DNA of 64,000 nt from DAORHV01 sp964448405 (lineage in GTDB: Bacteria > Patescibacteriota > Gracilibacteria > Peribacterales > Peribacteraceae). The stretch is from positions 1 through 64,000 of the forward strand of contig CAYUVW010000001.1 of NCBI GenBank assembly GCA_964448405.1, written 5' to 3'. This document shows, one piece after another, positions 48,202 to 56,634 of this stretch (position 1 is its first letter; each line of letters starts with the position of its first letter). Below the pieces are notes generated by a model. That model had not been told where the DNA came from. It ran no database searches and saw only the letters and a program-made list of their open reading frames with translations. The position numbers and the translations under genes are program-made.

Positions 48202-48606
48202 CTAGGCCGCGCGGCGCTGGTCGCCGGGGCGCTCAATCTGTTCAGTTTTGGGGGTGTCCAGAGCTGCCAGAACCTGGCTCTGCGTAGTTTTGAGTGCAAG
48301 CAGACCTTCCACATCGCCAGCCTCCTTCAGCGTGTCTTGGGCTTTCTTGAACGAGGTCTCCAAGAACAGGCGCACTTTGGCGCCGTTGGCGTTCATTAAG
48401 AACGTGCGGACGGGGTTGTTCGGGTCATCCAAGTGCGTTTTCAATCCCATGGCGTCCACCACCGTGTCGGCAGCGTCGGACTCGGCAATAAGGTTCAGCG
48501 CTTCTGCCACGCGCTTCTGCTGCTCGGCGTTGTTCTGCAGGCGCAGGGTGTTTGCCTGTTCGCCATCGGGTCCGCGATCGGGTGCGATTTCAATGTGATT
48601 GACCAT
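48202..48606 (-). CDS. Small helical hypothetical protein
   Basis: A 134-residue acidic, mostly helical protein (QNNAEQQKRVAEALNLIAESDAADTVVDAMG...; VRLFLETSFKKAQDTLKEAGDVEGLLALKTTQSQVL). No motif recognised. A TATACT on the minus strand (48643-48648) predicts a start about 35 bases before the ATG, so this gene has a leader; the leader is C/T-rich near the ATG and lacks a Shine-Dalgarno sequence. Confidence 0.6.
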   Translation of the reverse strand: MVNHIEIAPDRGPDGEQANTLRLQNNAEQQKRVAEALNLIAESDAADTVVDAMGLKTHLDDPNNPVRTFLMNANGAKVRLFLETSFKKAQDTLKEAGDVEGLLALKTTQSQVLAALDTPKTEQIERPGDQRRAA

Positions 48607-48642
48607 ACAACGAGTGGGAATTGAGTGTGGGTATTTCTGCTC

Positions 48643-48648
48643 AGTATA
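48643..48648 (-). promoter_or_regulatory. -10 element TATACT of the 134-residue gene
   Basis: TATACT with a TGC extension on the minus strand; predicted leader about 30 bases. One of the leadered promoters in the window. Confidence 0.5.
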
Positions 48649-48669
48649 GCATAGAAACGCGTTTTGCCG

Positions 48670-49689
48670 CTACTCTGCCGTTTTGGTGACTTGCTCGCGG
48701 GCAACCTTCACCTTATCGGCATTCTGCGCCAACCATTCCTTGAATTTCGGCAGTGTCTCGGGAGTGGTGACGGGGTCCTTCACCAGCATGTTGCCGTAGT
48801 CTTTTAGCAACACCGCACGCACATTTTTATCGATTCCACTGGCGCCGCTTTCTTCGCAATACGCGAGTGCATCATCGAATTTTTCTGCCAACACGTTGAA
48901 CTTCTTGGCCGCGTTGCGTTCGGCTTCGGTTTTGGGTGGCTCAAGGGTCAGGCGGTCGTAACGCACCTTATCTGGAGTTTCGGCTTTGTAGATGGCGTTG
49001 CGGAATTCACGCATGGAATTTCGTCCACGTGGACCAATAGCTCGATCGCTCGGCGCCCCGCGAACAGTGCGGACCTGCTCCCCGGAAGCTTCGCGCTTCC
49101 CTTGCTCCTCTTCGGGATTTTCTACGCCTTTCTCCTTCAGCGCCTTGACGATGTTCGTCTTCACGATTTGCAGTGACTTGAGCATGGCGCTCTTCACGAA
49201 ATCAATCGCCTTGTTGGAGTCGGCGCCCTGCATGCCGCCAACAGTGGCGTCATTGGGTTGCTCAGCTTTGTACTTCTCGAACGCATTCTTCAGTTCGCGC
49301 TGCAAAGCACTGCCCAAACTTTCCGGCGTGTGACTGGAGACATACTTTTCAGAGCCGTTAACGCGCGCCAAATCACTGCGCAGACGGTCGGGCTCACGTT
49401 TTGAAAAATCAGTGTTCACGTTCATGTCCAAGCCCTGTTGCATGCTTGGTTCGAGTTCCTTGATCAAAAGCTCCTCCAGGCGTTCGGAGCCCTCCTTCTT
49501 CTCCTTGCCGTCTTCACCGCCTTCGGCGGCAATCACTTTTTCCAGCTTTTGGTTACGAGCTTTCTCGCTGGCAATCTGCTTGCGCAGCGCATCGGGGTTG
49601 TCCTGGCTCGACTGATCAGCGCTTTCCTTTTTTTCACGCTGCTCAACATTGTCGGGCTCGGCCTGTGGCTGTTCCTGGTCGGGCATCAT
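48670..49689 (-). CDS. Large charged coiled-coil hypothetical protein
   Basis: A 339-residue, very polar protein. The first 90 residues are Glu/Gln/Lys-rich and probably disordered or coiled (KEKKEGSERLEELLIKEL). The rest alternates helices with short loops (SALQRELKNAFEKYKAEQ; KNVRAVLLKDYGNMLVKDP). No signal peptide and no recognised domain. The start may be either ATG of ATGATG (49689 or 49686); both overlap the stop of the preceding 76-residue gene, so the genes are coupled. Confidence 0.65.
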   Translation of the reverse strand: MMPDQEQPQAEPDNVEQREKKESADQSSQDNPDALRKQIASEKARNQKLEKVIAAEGGEDGKEKKEGSERLEELLIKELEPSMQQGLDMNVNTDFSKREPDRLRSDLARVNGSEKYVSSHTPESLGSALQRELKNAFEKYKAEQPNDATVGGMQGADSNKAIDFVKSAMLKSLQIVKTNIVKALKEKGVENPEEEQGKREASGEQVRTVRGAPSDRAIGPRGRNSMREFRNAIYKAETPDKVRYDRLTLEPPKTEAERNAAKKFNVLAEKFDDALAYCEESGASGIDKNVRAVLLKDYGNMLVKDPVTTPETLPKFKEWLAQNADKVKVAREQVTKTAE

Positions 49690-49916
49690 GCCTTTGGCTG
49701 GGAAGCGGGAAGATCCTCAAGAGTTTCAAGCAATTGCAATGCCGCCGCCGAGTCCTTCTCGGCCTGCGTTTTTTCCACGCGGTGCGCCTTGTCTACCAAC
49801 ACGCGGTGGCGGTCTTTTTCCACTTGCAGCTCGGCTTTCAGCCGCGCCACTTCCTCGGAATCGCCGCCAGAAACCTTGGCGCCGAATATGCCGTCTGCAG
49901 CAGGAGAAGTTGCCAT
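49686..49916 (-). CDS. 76-residue coiled-coil peptide
   Basis: A short protein with a heptad-like helix (EEVARLKAELQVEKDRHRVLVDKAHRVEKTQAEKDSAAALQLLETL) following a 20-residue Gly/Ala-rich start. TACAAT with a TGG extension lies exactly 6 bases before the ATG. Its stop overlaps the next gene's start (ATGATG), so it probably works with the 339-residue protein, perhaps by coiled-coil pairing. Confidence 0.65.
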   Translation of the reverse strand: MATSPAADGIFGAKVSGGDSEEVARLKAELQVEKDRHRVLVDKAHRVEKTQAEKDSAAALQLLETLEDLPASQPKA

Positions 49917-49922
49917 CTCCTC

Positions 49923-49928
49923 ATTGTA
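49923..49928 (-). promoter_or_regulatory. Extended -10 (TGG-TACAAT), leaderless start
   Basis: On the minus strand TACAAT, preceded by TGG, ends exactly 6 bases (GAGGAG) before the ATG at 49916. GAGGAG abuts the ATG, too close to serve as a ribosome site. Confidence 0.6.
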
Positions 49929-49958
49929 CCAGAAAACGACGTTCGAGGCTACTCCTCC

Positions 49959-50741
49959 CTAGAGAAAACCCTGGAGCTCCCGCTCCATTTTCCAGCCTTC
50001 TTGGAAGAATTCCATCAGCTGCGCACGCCGCACGCCAACCGATTGTGCTACATACTCGAACGCCTGTTCAAAGCGCTTGCTGCCGCCATGCGCCGTCTCG
50101 CTTCCCACAATCTGCGCTGTCATCGCACCGTCGATCGGGTCCAGCGTCACCGCCACTTTGCCGAAGTCGGCATCCAGTGCATGCAGGCGCAGCGGTTTGC
50201 GCGGTATGCGGGCCATCATGTCGTCGATGGGGTGCGTGCTGTCCGGCAGCTCGATTGGCGAATCGGTTGCAATGCGGTGGTGCAACAAGCCGCCGTCGCA
50301 GCCGCTGATCATACTGATGTTCAGTTGCTCCAAATGCGGCAACCAAAAGCACGACAGCGCCCGGTCGCCACGCGGTGGCAATGGAAACGTGCGTATACGC
50401 TTCTCGTTGGCACGTCCGCGAATATCGGCCAGTGAAATCGGTTCAGCTGCCAATTGGGTAATCTCGAAGATCTGGCGTTCATCGCCGTCACCGGTGATGG
50501 GCACGATATGCCCGCTGGTGCCCTCACCTTCGGAATTGTGGAACCGTACCGGTACGCCGGATATCGCCGCGCGAAAACGTTCGCCAAACAAATATGCCTG
50601 GTACAAACAATCGCCGCCGAAGCGCGGGTTGGGCCGCTCGCCATTCAGTAGATACAGATTCGAAACGTTGTTGTACGGCACGGCCAACTCGGTCGCATGG
50701 AGTACGCGTGTGAAGGTCGGTGGTGCGTGGCGAGTGGCCAT
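49959..50741 (-). CDS. NAT/transglutaminase-like Cys-His-Glu protein (copy B)
   Basis: A 260-residue paralogue of the protein at 47272-48114. It keeps the candidate Cys (GGDCLYQA, about residue 45), His (SGHIVPIT) and Glu (FEITQLAAEP), plus RTFPLPP, LHALDAD and MEFFQEGW. No signal peptide. The copies are only moderately similar outside these blocks, so the duplication is old. TAGAAT lies 8 bases before the ATG. Two small coiled-coil genes and a 134-residue gene separate the copies, all on the same strand. Function unknown. Confidence 0.6.
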   Translation of the reverse strand: MATRHAPPTFTRVLHATELAVPYNNVSNLYLLNGERPNPRFGGDCLYQAYLFGERFRAAISGVPVRFHNSEGEGTSGHIVPITGDGDERQIFEITQLAAEPISLADIRGRANEKRIRTFPLPPRGDRALSCFWLPHLEQLNISMISGCDGGLLHHRIATDSPIELPDSTHPIDDMMARIPRKPLRLHALDADFGKVAVTLDPIDGAMTAQIVGSETAHGGSKRFEQAFEYVAQSVGVRRAQLMEFFQEGWKMERELQGFL

Positions 50742-50752
50742 GGCCGACGATT

Positions 50753-51268
50753 CTACAGCTCTGTCGCGGCGGGTTCCACCGCTCTCTGTGGGATCGTACG
50801 TACCGTGAATGCGTGGCCTGTGTGCTTGGTGAATGCCTCGAAGCCGGCACGATCGACAATGAGCGTCGCGGTGTTGATGAGCGGGTGAAAGCGGAACTGC
50901 CCGACGTTCCAGGCGTCTTCATCCACGATCACTTCCACGGTGTGGCTCTTGTCGAACATCAGTCCGAACGGCGTTACCGATCCGGGTTCCACGCCAAGCA
51001 ATTCCTTCAACAATTCCGGTGACGCAAAACTGAAGCTCTGCACACCGTACTCTTTCGCCAGCGCACGCGTGTCCACGCGCTTGTCATGCATCACGATCGC
51101 AAGTACGTGTTTGTCGCGTTTCTTGCTCCGCAGCAGCAGTTGTTTGGTGTGGGCGCCCGGCATCGGCTGGCAGATCTTGTCGGATTCCTCGCAGGTGAAG
51201 ACCGCCGGGTGGTCGAAGCGCTGGAACGGTATTGAAAGTTTAGCGAGAAGCTGCAGAAGGGTATCCAT
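50753..51268 (-). CDS. YbaK/ProX-type aminoacyl-tRNA editing deacylase
   Basis: A 171-residue single-domain protein of the YbaK/PrdX/ProXp editing family, which hydrolyses mischarged tRNAs such as Ala- or Cys-tRNA-Pro. Visible features are the FQRFDHPAVFTCEES start, the GAHTKQLLLRSKKRD core with the conserved Lys, and a GSVTPFGLMFDKSHTVEVIVD segment. The pattern FDHPxxxTxxEA followed by K-x-L-L-L matches PrdX (ProXp-ala) more than YbaK. The ATG at 51268 is the start at which the domain begins; the inverted repeat 51273-51376 lies just upstream. Confidence 0.88.
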   Translation of the reverse strand: MDTLLQLLAKLSIPFQRFDHPAVFTCEESDKICQPMPGAHTKQLLLRSKKRDKHVLAIVMHDKRVDTRALAKEYGVQSFSFASPELLKELLGVEPGSVTPFGLMFDKSHTVEVIVDEDAWNVGQFRFHPLINTATLIVDRAGFEAFTKHTGHAFTVRTIPQRAVEPAATEL

Positions 51269-51272
51269 GGGG

Positions 51273-51376
51273 CAGTAGTCAGTAGGCAGAGCGCACTGAT
51301 GAGTAGACAGTACGTCTCGGAAAGTTGAAAGAGAAAAGCAATCAATCACGCACTGTTTACTGCCTACTGACTACTG
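51273..51376. repeat. Inverted repeat of CAGTAG-type heptamers between ybaK-like gene and zwf
   Basis: A 17-bp arm (51273-51289, CAGTAGTCAGTAGGCAG) is perfectly repeated in inverse orientation at 51360-51376, with 70 bases between. The spacer contains further partial copies. A similar sequence recurs at the dgt stop codon (61466-61493). It lies between divergent promoters. Confidence 0.8.
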
Positions 51377-51377
51377 A

Positions 51378-51383
51378 TACACT
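51378..51383 (+). promoter_or_regulatory. -10 element TACACT, leaderless start of zwf
   Basis: TACACT ends exactly 6 bases (TCGCGC) before the zwf ATG at 51390. Confidence 0.55.
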
Positions 51384-51389
51384 TCGCGC

Positions 51390-52850
51390 ATGTTACGTGC
51401 CGAGCGTCCGTTCTCGCTCATCCTCTTCGGCGCTTCGGGTCACCTGGCCAAGATCAAAATCTTTCCGGCGCTCTATTTTCTGGCGCTGAAGAAGCGGCTC
51501 CCGGAGCAGTATTCCATCGTTGGGTATGCACGCACCGCCATGTCCGATGACGTCTTTCGTGCAGACTTTGCCGATGCTGTTCGCGCGAATGTCTTGGAAG
51601 TGAACGAGAAGGTGTTGTCCGAATTGCTTACCCATGTCACGTACCAGGCCGGACAGTACGACAAGGTTGCCGATTTCAAGACGTTGGCTGCCAAACTGCA
51701 AACGCTCGAAGGAGGCGAAAAGCGCGTGCGCTTGGCCTATTTCTCCATTCCGCCGGCCGTCTTCGGCGCCGTTATCGATAACCTGTGCGCGGGTGGATTG
51801 CATCGCCACGCCGACGGGGAACAGAGCGATTTCCGCTGCATTGTGGAAAAGCCGGTCGGTCACGATGCCAAGAGTTTTCAGGAGCTTCGCGACAAACTGT
51901 ATTCCTGTTTCGACCCCAACGAGGTCTACATCTTGGATCACTACCTGGGCAAAGAGGCCGTGCGCAATATCTACTATTTGCGTTACGCGAATCCGGTCAT
52001 CGAGGCGCTGCTCAAAAACACGCTCATTACCAACGTGCAAATCACCGCATCCGAAAGCGCAGGTTTGGAAGGTCGCGCCGGATACTTCGATGCCGTCGGC
52101 ACGTTTCGCGATATGTTCCAGAGCCACCTCATTCAGATTGCCGCGCTGGTGTGCATGCGCGTGCAGAGTGACGGCGAGGCGCTGAAGGCCGCGCGCCTAG
52201 ACGCCATCAGCAAGTTCTATCTGCCACCTGCCGCAAGTTTGGGTGACATCGTTTTGCAAGGGCAGTACGGCAAGGGAACCGCGGGCGGCAAAGATGCCCC
52301 GGCATACAGCGCCGAAGAAGGTGTGGCCAAGGGGTCGCGCACGCCGACATTCGCCGCCATGAAGCTTGCCAGTCGCAGTTCGCGCTGGGAGGGCGTGCCG
52401 TTCTTCTTCCGTTCCGGCAAACGACTGAAGTCCAAGGAAACGCGCATCAGCGTGGAGTTCCAAGATTCACTCGCCATGCTCGGCAAGACCGGCGGCGCCA
52501 AGCGCAATCGTCTGGATATCATCTTGCAGGGCGAAGCCGGCATGAAGCTCCACCTGCAGACCAAACTTGGTGGCAGCGAGCCGCAATTCCGTCCGCTGGT
52601 CATGGAAGACCCGCTCGTCTGCATGGGTGATTGTATGGTGGAGCACAGCTTGTTGTTGCTCGAAGCGATCAACGGCAACCAGCAATGGTTCTTGGATCCG
52701 GCCGAAGTACAGGCATGCTGGAATCTCATCGATCCCCTGCAGCGTTACTTGGATGACACTTCCACGCCGTTGGCGCTCTATGCATCGGGTTCCGGCGGCC
52801 CCGCCGAAGCGGATGCGTTCATACAGAAGCACGGCTTCCATTGGTTCTAA
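51390..52850 (+). CDS. zwf: Glucose-6-phosphate 1-dehydrogenase
   Basis: A 486-residue enzyme of the oxidative pentose phosphate pathway. It has an NADP-binding motif ILFGASGHLAKIKIFPALY (residues 11-29; His replaces the usual Asp of GASGDLA), the EKPVGHD segment (about 153) and the catalytic/substrate motif DHYLGKEAVRNI (about 190). Length is normal. The stop overlaps the next start (TAATG), coupling it to pgl. The GASGHLA variant could change cofactor binding slightly but is tolerable. Confidence 0.95.
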   Translation: MLRAERPFSLILFGASGHLAKIKIFPALYFLALKKRLPEQYSIVGYARTAMSDDVFRADFADAVRANVLEVNEKVLSELLTHVTYQAGQYDKVADFKTLAAKLQTLEGGEKRVRLAYFSIPPAVFGAVIDNLCAGGLHRHADGEQSDFRCIVEKPVGHDAKSFQELRDKLYSCFDPNEVYILDHYLGKEAVRNIYYLRYANPVIEALLKNTLITNVQITASESAGLEGRAGYFDAVGTFRDMFQSHLIQIAALVCMRVQSDGEALKAARLDAISKFYLPPAASLGDIVLQGQYGKGTAGGKDAPAYSAEEGVAKGSRTPTFAAMKLASRSSRWEGVPFFFRSGKRLKSKETRISVEFQDSLAMLGKTGGAKRNRLDIILQGEAGMKLHLQTKLGGSEPQFRPLVMEDPLVCMGDCMVEHSLLLLEAINGNQQWFLDPAEVQACWNLIDPLQRYLDDTSTPLALYASGSGGPAEADAFIQKHGFHWF

Positions 52851-53539
52851 TGCGCATTGAAAACGTGACCGCCGGCGAATTTCCGTCCAAAGCCGCCACC
52901 ATGTTGGCGGTGCGGATCAAGCGTGCCATCGATCAGCGCGGGCGCTGCGTCATTGGGTTGTCGGGCGGCTCCACGCCGATACCCGTCTACACGCTGCTCG
53001 GTACGGATACGTCCATCGATTGGACCAAGGTCGGTATCTTTCTGTACGACGAACGCTACGTGCCTACCATCGACCCCAACAGCAACCAGCGCCTTATCCG
53101 CGATACTCTGTTAAAGAGCGCCGCCATTCCGCCCGAGGCGTGGGTCTTCCCAGATACCTCGTTGCCTATCGACCAATGTTTGGCCGATTACGCCGAGCGC
53201 GTGAAGGAGCTGTGGGATGATCATTTTCCCGACATTGCCATTCTTGGCATGGGTGATGACGGCCACATTGCGTCGCTGTTTCCACCATTGTCCGATGTTG
53301 CGCTCTCGGACTCGCTGTTCGCGCTACACACCACAACGAACACGTTCGCGGTACAAGACCGCCTGTCGCTTACGCTCAATGTGGTGGCTGCCGCACAATC
53401 GCACGTATTCTTGTTCAAGGGCCAGAAGAAGTTCGAGGTGTGGAACGAGATGCTGCAGAGCACCGAAGACGAACGCCGCTGGCCGGCGAAGCGGGTGATT
53501 GATTCCAGTCCGGACTTGACGGTGGTGTTCGGCATGTGA
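52850..53539 (+). CDS. pgl: 6-phosphogluconolactonase
   Basis: A 229-residue DevB/Pgl-type lactonase that hydrolyses the Zwf product. It has GLSGGSTPIPVYTLLG near residue 40, the DERYVPTIDPNSNQRLIRDTLL segment, the GMGDDGHIASLFP motif (about 130-142) with the conserved His, and an LTLNVVAAAQSHVFLFKG end. The ATG at 52850 overlaps the zwf stop (TAATG). Gnd, the third enzyme of the branch, is not in this window. Confidence 0.93.
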   Translation: MRIENVTAGEFPSKAATMLAVRIKRAIDQRGRCVIGLSGGSTPIPVYTLLGTDTSIDWTKVGIFLYDERYVPTIDPNSNQRLIRDTLLKSAAIPPEAWVFPDTSLPIDQCLADYAERVKELWDDHFPDIAILGMGDDGHIASLFPPLSDVALSDSLFALHTTTNTFAVQDRLSLTLNVVAAAQSHVFLFKGQKKFEVWNEMLQSTEDERRWPAKRVIDSSPDLTVVFGM

Positions 53540-53567
53540 GGATTCCAACGAGTTCAGCGAACCCCTG

Positions 53568-53609
53568 CATTCCTTGGAATCCTTGGTTTCTTTGGACTCT
53601 TTGGAATCC
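53568..53609 (+). repeat. Dispersed CCTTGGA-type repeat, copy 3
   Basis: The run CATTCCTTGGAATCC, CTTGGTTTCTTTGG, ACTCTTTGGAATCC lies between pgl and the convergent M23 peptidase gene. Same family and orientation as 21448-21492. Confidence 0.8.
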
Positions 53610-53612
53610 GCG

Positions 53613-54626
53613 TTATTTCAAGTACAGCGTCGGATTCTTCTTGTTGCCGTTCACGCGGACCTCGAAGTGCAGGTGAATTCCGGTCGGTCCGTGCACGCGT
53701 CCGGTGTTACCCATGAACGCAATTGCCTGGCCGCGCGTCACGACGTCGCCGTTTTTCACATACATTTCTTTGTTGTGGGCATACAACGTTACCAGGCCGT
53801 TGCCATGGTCGATTTCCACCACGTTTCCATAACCGCCGTTCCAGCCGTATTCGGCACGGATGACCGTTCCCGCCTCGGCTGCGAAAATCGCGCTGCCGCC
53901 TTTATGCTGCATGTCCACACCGAAGTGACTGGAGCCGAAGTACTGGGTGAAGTAACAGTCGCAAGGGTTCTGCAGCACGCCATACGTCGGCTCGATGACA
54001 TAGGTTTTGGGCGGCGTAGTCGGAGTGGCCGGGGGTTTGCTGCCAGGAGTCGTCGGCGGCTTTATGGCAACCACTGGCTTGGGTGCTTCAACAATCGGCT
54101 TGCCACCCGGAACGATCAATTGTTGTCCGGCCAAAATATAGCCCCCCTTCAGCTTGTTCTGCGTTGAAATTTTCTCGGGGGCAACGGAGTACAACTCGGC
54201 GATGGCAGACAAGCTCTGGCCGCGCTTTACCGTGTGAATCACGCCGTCGACCGGCAAAATCAGCAGCTTCTGGCCGGGCTGCACCGTTGCACCGTCGGTT
54301 AAGTTGTTGGCCCAACGAATCGTTTCGGGCTTCACGCCTGCGCTCTTGGCGATTGCGCCGATACTCTCGTTCGGCTCGACCGTGTGCAGGATTCCCTCAC
54401 TGAAGGCGCTGCGGGTCCCTTGTTCCGTCAGCGACGATGTTTTCATCAGAAAGCCGTCTTCAATGAAAACGATTTGCCCTTCTTCTTGGTCGGTGAATTC
54501 CTGTGGTGCGCTTTGAACGTCGCTCACGTACGGCGGCAGAAACAGCGAGACCACGAACACCACTCCGCAGAGAAGGCGGATGCGCAGGGAGAGCCAATGC
54601 TGAGCGGGGGTGCGTAACGGTCTCAT
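53613..54626 (-). CDS. Secreted LysM and M23-family peptidoglycan endopeptidase
   Basis: A 337-residue exported protein. An N-terminal hydrophobic segment (about 15-35) acts as signal or anchor. Two LysM modules follow (HTVEPNESIGAIAKSAGVKP at about 80-125; HTVKRGQSLSAIAELYSV at about 130-175), then a Pro-rich linker. The C-terminal peptidase_M23 domain keeps SHFGVDM (first His and Asp ligands) and HLHFEV (distal His), with NGYGNVVEIDHGNG between. It binds and cuts peptidoglycan cross-bridges. It starts 9 bases after the DD-carboxypeptidase gene, so the two are co-transcribed. Confidence 0.93.
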   Translation of the reverse strand: MRPLRTPAQHWLSLRIRLLCGVVFVVSLFLPPYVSDVQSAPQEFTDQEEGQIVFIEDGFLMKTSSLTEQGTRSAFSEGILHTVEPNESIGAIAKSAGVKPETIRWANNLTDGATVQPGQKLLILPVDGVIHTVKRGQSLSAIAELYSVAPEKISTQNKLKGGYILAGQQLIVPGGKPIVEAPKPVVAIKPPTTPGSKPPATPTTPPKTYVIEPTYGVLQNPCDCYFTQYFGSSHFGVDMQHKGGSAIFAAEAGTVIRAEYGWNGGYGNVVEIDHGNGLVTLYAHNKEMYVKNGDVVTRGQAIAFMGNTGRVHGPTGIHLHFEVRVNGNKKNPTLYLK

Positions 54627-54635
54627 ACGAAGGGC

Positions 54636-55496
54636 CTACAAAGCTTCTTGCACTGCTTGAAGAACATTCAAGGCGTCAGTATACCTGTCCGCCGATTTAA
54701 GAATCACTAAGAGATACGAGCGCTCTCCTGCAACGAATGCCACAATAAGACATTCACCCGCAGAATCGGTCGTACCGGTCTTCAGACCGAAGACGCTGTC
54801 GTTGTAGTGCAGCATTTCATTCGTATTCGACAACGCGAATTGCATGCCGTCGCTGCTGGTGATATTCGCAAAACGCATGCCTACCGTCGCACGGAATGCC
54901 GGTTGCCGCAGTGCTGCAACAGAGAGCCAGGCCAAATCTCGCGGCGAGGAATACTGTTGCTGGCTATCCAATCCGGCCGGATTGCCAAAGTGTGTGTTCG
55001 CCATGCCAAGCGCCGTTGCACGCTCATTCATTTCCGCTACGAATTTCGCCACGCTGCGGCTGTGATGCACGGCCAAGGTGTAGGCCGCATCGTTTGCCGA
55101 TGGCAGCAGGAGTGCCTTCAGCATGGCGCTCAACTTGAACTGCTGACCTGATTTTGCCTTGAGCGAGCTGCCGCCGATTTCGTCGGCGATTGCCGGTACG
55201 GTCACGGTTTCATCGAGCGAATGATGTTCCAAAACTATCAGGGCGGTCATGATCTTCGTCAGGCTTGCCATGGGTCTGGGTGTATCCGGATTCACCGAAA
55301 AGAGCTCCTCGCCGCTATCTAAGTCTATGAGCATGACACCCGAAGCACTGAGCGCAGGGACGTTCAGGTGTTCCTGAATCTTTGATGGCGCAGTTACCTG
55401 CACGACTTCGATACTCGGCAACGATGCCAAGTGGACGCTGTCGGCGGTCGGAGGGACCATGCCGAGCAGCAAGAGGGAAGCGATGGCGCGAAGCAT
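54636..55496 (-). CDS. D-alanyl-D-alanine carboxypeptidase (penicillin-binding protein 5 type)
   Basis: A 286-residue serine peptidase trimming the terminal D-Ala of peptidoglycan. Motifs are in order: S-x-x-K as ASLTKIM (about 76-82), S-x-N as SAND (about 132), and K-T-G as LKTGTTDSAG (about 240). A short N-terminal hydrophobic stretch (MLRAIASLLLLGMV) serves as signal peptide. The usual C-terminal domain and amphipathic anchor of DacA are missing, so this is a minimal soluble form. The leader is pyrimidine-rich (CCCCTCCCCCTTCC) without a Shine-Dalgarno sequence. Part of the minus-strand envelope cluster with FtsQ and the M23 peptidase. Confidence 0.93.
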   Translation of the reverse strand: MLRAIASLLLLGMVPPTADSVHLASLPSIEVVQVTAPSKIQEHLNVPALSASGVMLIDLDSGEELFSVNPDTPRPMASLTKIMTALIVLEHHSLDETVTVPAIADEIGGSSLKAKSGQQFKLSAMLKALLLPSANDAAYTLAVHHSRSVAKFVAEMNERATALGMANTHFGNPAGLDSQQQYSSPRDLAWLSVAALRQPAFRATVGMRFANITSSDGMQFALSNTNEMLHYNDSVFGLKTGTTDSAGECLIVAFVAGERSYLLVILKSADRYTDALNVLQAVQEAL

Positions 55497-55527
55497 GCGT
55501 GCGGAAGGGGGAGGGGCGCGTTGGCGC

Positions 55528-56445
55528 TCACTTGTAAATCACTCGATCGGAGATACGCAGGTCGACGTACTCCTTCACCTGATCCAGCGGGACGGTTTTG
55601 AGGAAATCCCGGAAGCGCTGGAATTGTAGTGCCAACGGACTTGTTAGATCAAACCACAAAGAGACCTTATTTGCACGGACGTGGAACTCTTGAGCGCGGA
55701 TGAACACCGTAATATCCGTGACCGTAAACCCGAAGTTTTCGGACAGCATGTCCCTGGCTTGGAAAATGGTATGCAGGAATTCCGGTCCGATCAAAAACGT
55801 GCGGTTGGTCGGCTTTACGCCCCAGTCCGTAATGCGTAATTTTGGCAGCGTATCGCCGTCGGTGAGTGCAATGGGGGTGAATATCGCATACCCGTCTGAT
55901 GTCACGTATGCATGGCTGCCCGATCCACTCACGGCGCCGCTGCCGACAAAGGGTTCATCCAATTTCAATTCGGCCGCCACCGTATCCAGGTAGGCGGAAA
56001 TAATGAGCGTCGAAGGGTATTGCTTAGCAATCTCAATGCGACGAATGTCGGGGTATTGGTCGGCCAGCAGTTCGAATACCTGGTTCTTGGTAATGAATGG
56101 CAAACGTGTGCGGAACAAGGGCTTGAGCACCTCTTGTACCTCTTCTATATCCAGGCGCGCATCTTGGCGACGGACCTGAATTTGTTTCACGTCGAAGATC
56201 GGCGAAAACATCAAAATGCCGATGACCGCCAGTATCGTGAGCATGAGCGCGATACCCGCCCACACCTTGAACTCCGATCCGATCGCCGATGCGACCTTGG
56301 TCCACTTGCGGGTGCCGTGAGAAATATTGCGCATGCGACGCCGTACCATCGTCGTGCGATAGTACTTCTTGGCCATGGTGCGCACGAACGGGCTTGCCGT
56401 GCGGTTTAAGTGCTTCGGCAACCTGCTCGGTTTCTTGAGCGGCAT
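55528..56445 (-). CDS. ftsQ: Cell-division protein FtsQ/DivIB-like
   Basis: A 305-residue bitopic protein: a basic cytoplasmic tail of about 58 residues (KKPSRLPKHLNR, RRRMRNISHGTRK), one membrane helix (about 62-85, VWAGIALMLTILAVIGILMF), a POTRA domain (IFDVKQIQVRRQDARLDIEEVQEVL...; the 'VxxIxV... L' strand-helix pattern) and a beta domain ending near the C-terminus. FtsQ recruits the septal synthases. The cytoplasmic tail is unusually long and basic. No ftsZ/ftsA or mur genes adjoin it in this window. TACACT with TGG lies 7 bases before the ATG. Confidence 0.8.
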   Translation of the reverse strand: MPLKKPSRLPKHLNRTASPFVRTMAKKYYRTTMVRRRMRNISHGTRKWTKVASAIGSEFKVWAGIALMLTILAVIGILMFSPIFDVKQIQVRRQDARLDIEEVQEVLKPLFRTRLPFITKNQVFELLADQYPDIRRIEIAKQYPSTLIISAYLDTVAAELKLDEPFVGSGAVSGSGSHAYVTSDGYAIFTPIALTDGDTLPKLRITDWGVKPTNRTFLIGPEFLHTIFQARDMLSENFGFTVTDITVFIRAQEFHVRANKVSLWFDLTSPLALQFQRFRDFLKTVPLDQVKEYVDLRISDRVIYK

Positions 56446-56493
56446 GGACGACAGTGTACCAGCAGAGCGGACGGCTGTTTTGGCCTAGAAAGG

Positions 56494-56580
56494 GATTCCA
56501 AGGAGTCCAAAGAAACCAAAGAGTCCAAGGAAAGTAGGGCATTCTTGGAATCGTCGGAATCCTTGGTTTCTTTGGAATTT
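56494..56580. repeat. Self-complementary CCTTGGA-type repeat, copy 4 (solo hairpin)
   Basis: The left half (GATTCCAAGGAGTCCAAAG and so on) and right half (TTCTTGGAATC, CTTGGTTTCTTTGGAATT) are inverted copies of the same repeat that frames the four-helix-bundle gene at 21091, but with only a few bases (AGTAGGGCA) between the arms. It looks like the same element without a gene. It lies between divergent ftsQ and the glycosyltransferase. Confidence 0.75.
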
Positions 56581-56622
56581 CTCAGGTGCAAGAACGGCCT
56601 TTGGCCAACTCAGTTTCTCTCG

Positions 56623-56628
56623 TACCAT
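56623..56628 (+). promoter_or_regulatory. -10 element TACCAT, leaderless start
   Basis: TACCAT ends exactly 6 bases (GGGCCC) before the ATG at 56635. Confidence 0.45.
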
Positions 56629-56634
56629 GGGCCC

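Noticed and set aside
49917..49922. GAGGAG next to the ATG at 49916 as a Shine-Dalgarno sequence
   Set aside because: It abuts the start codon with no spacing and coincides with the 6-base gap between a TACAAT -10 and the ATG.
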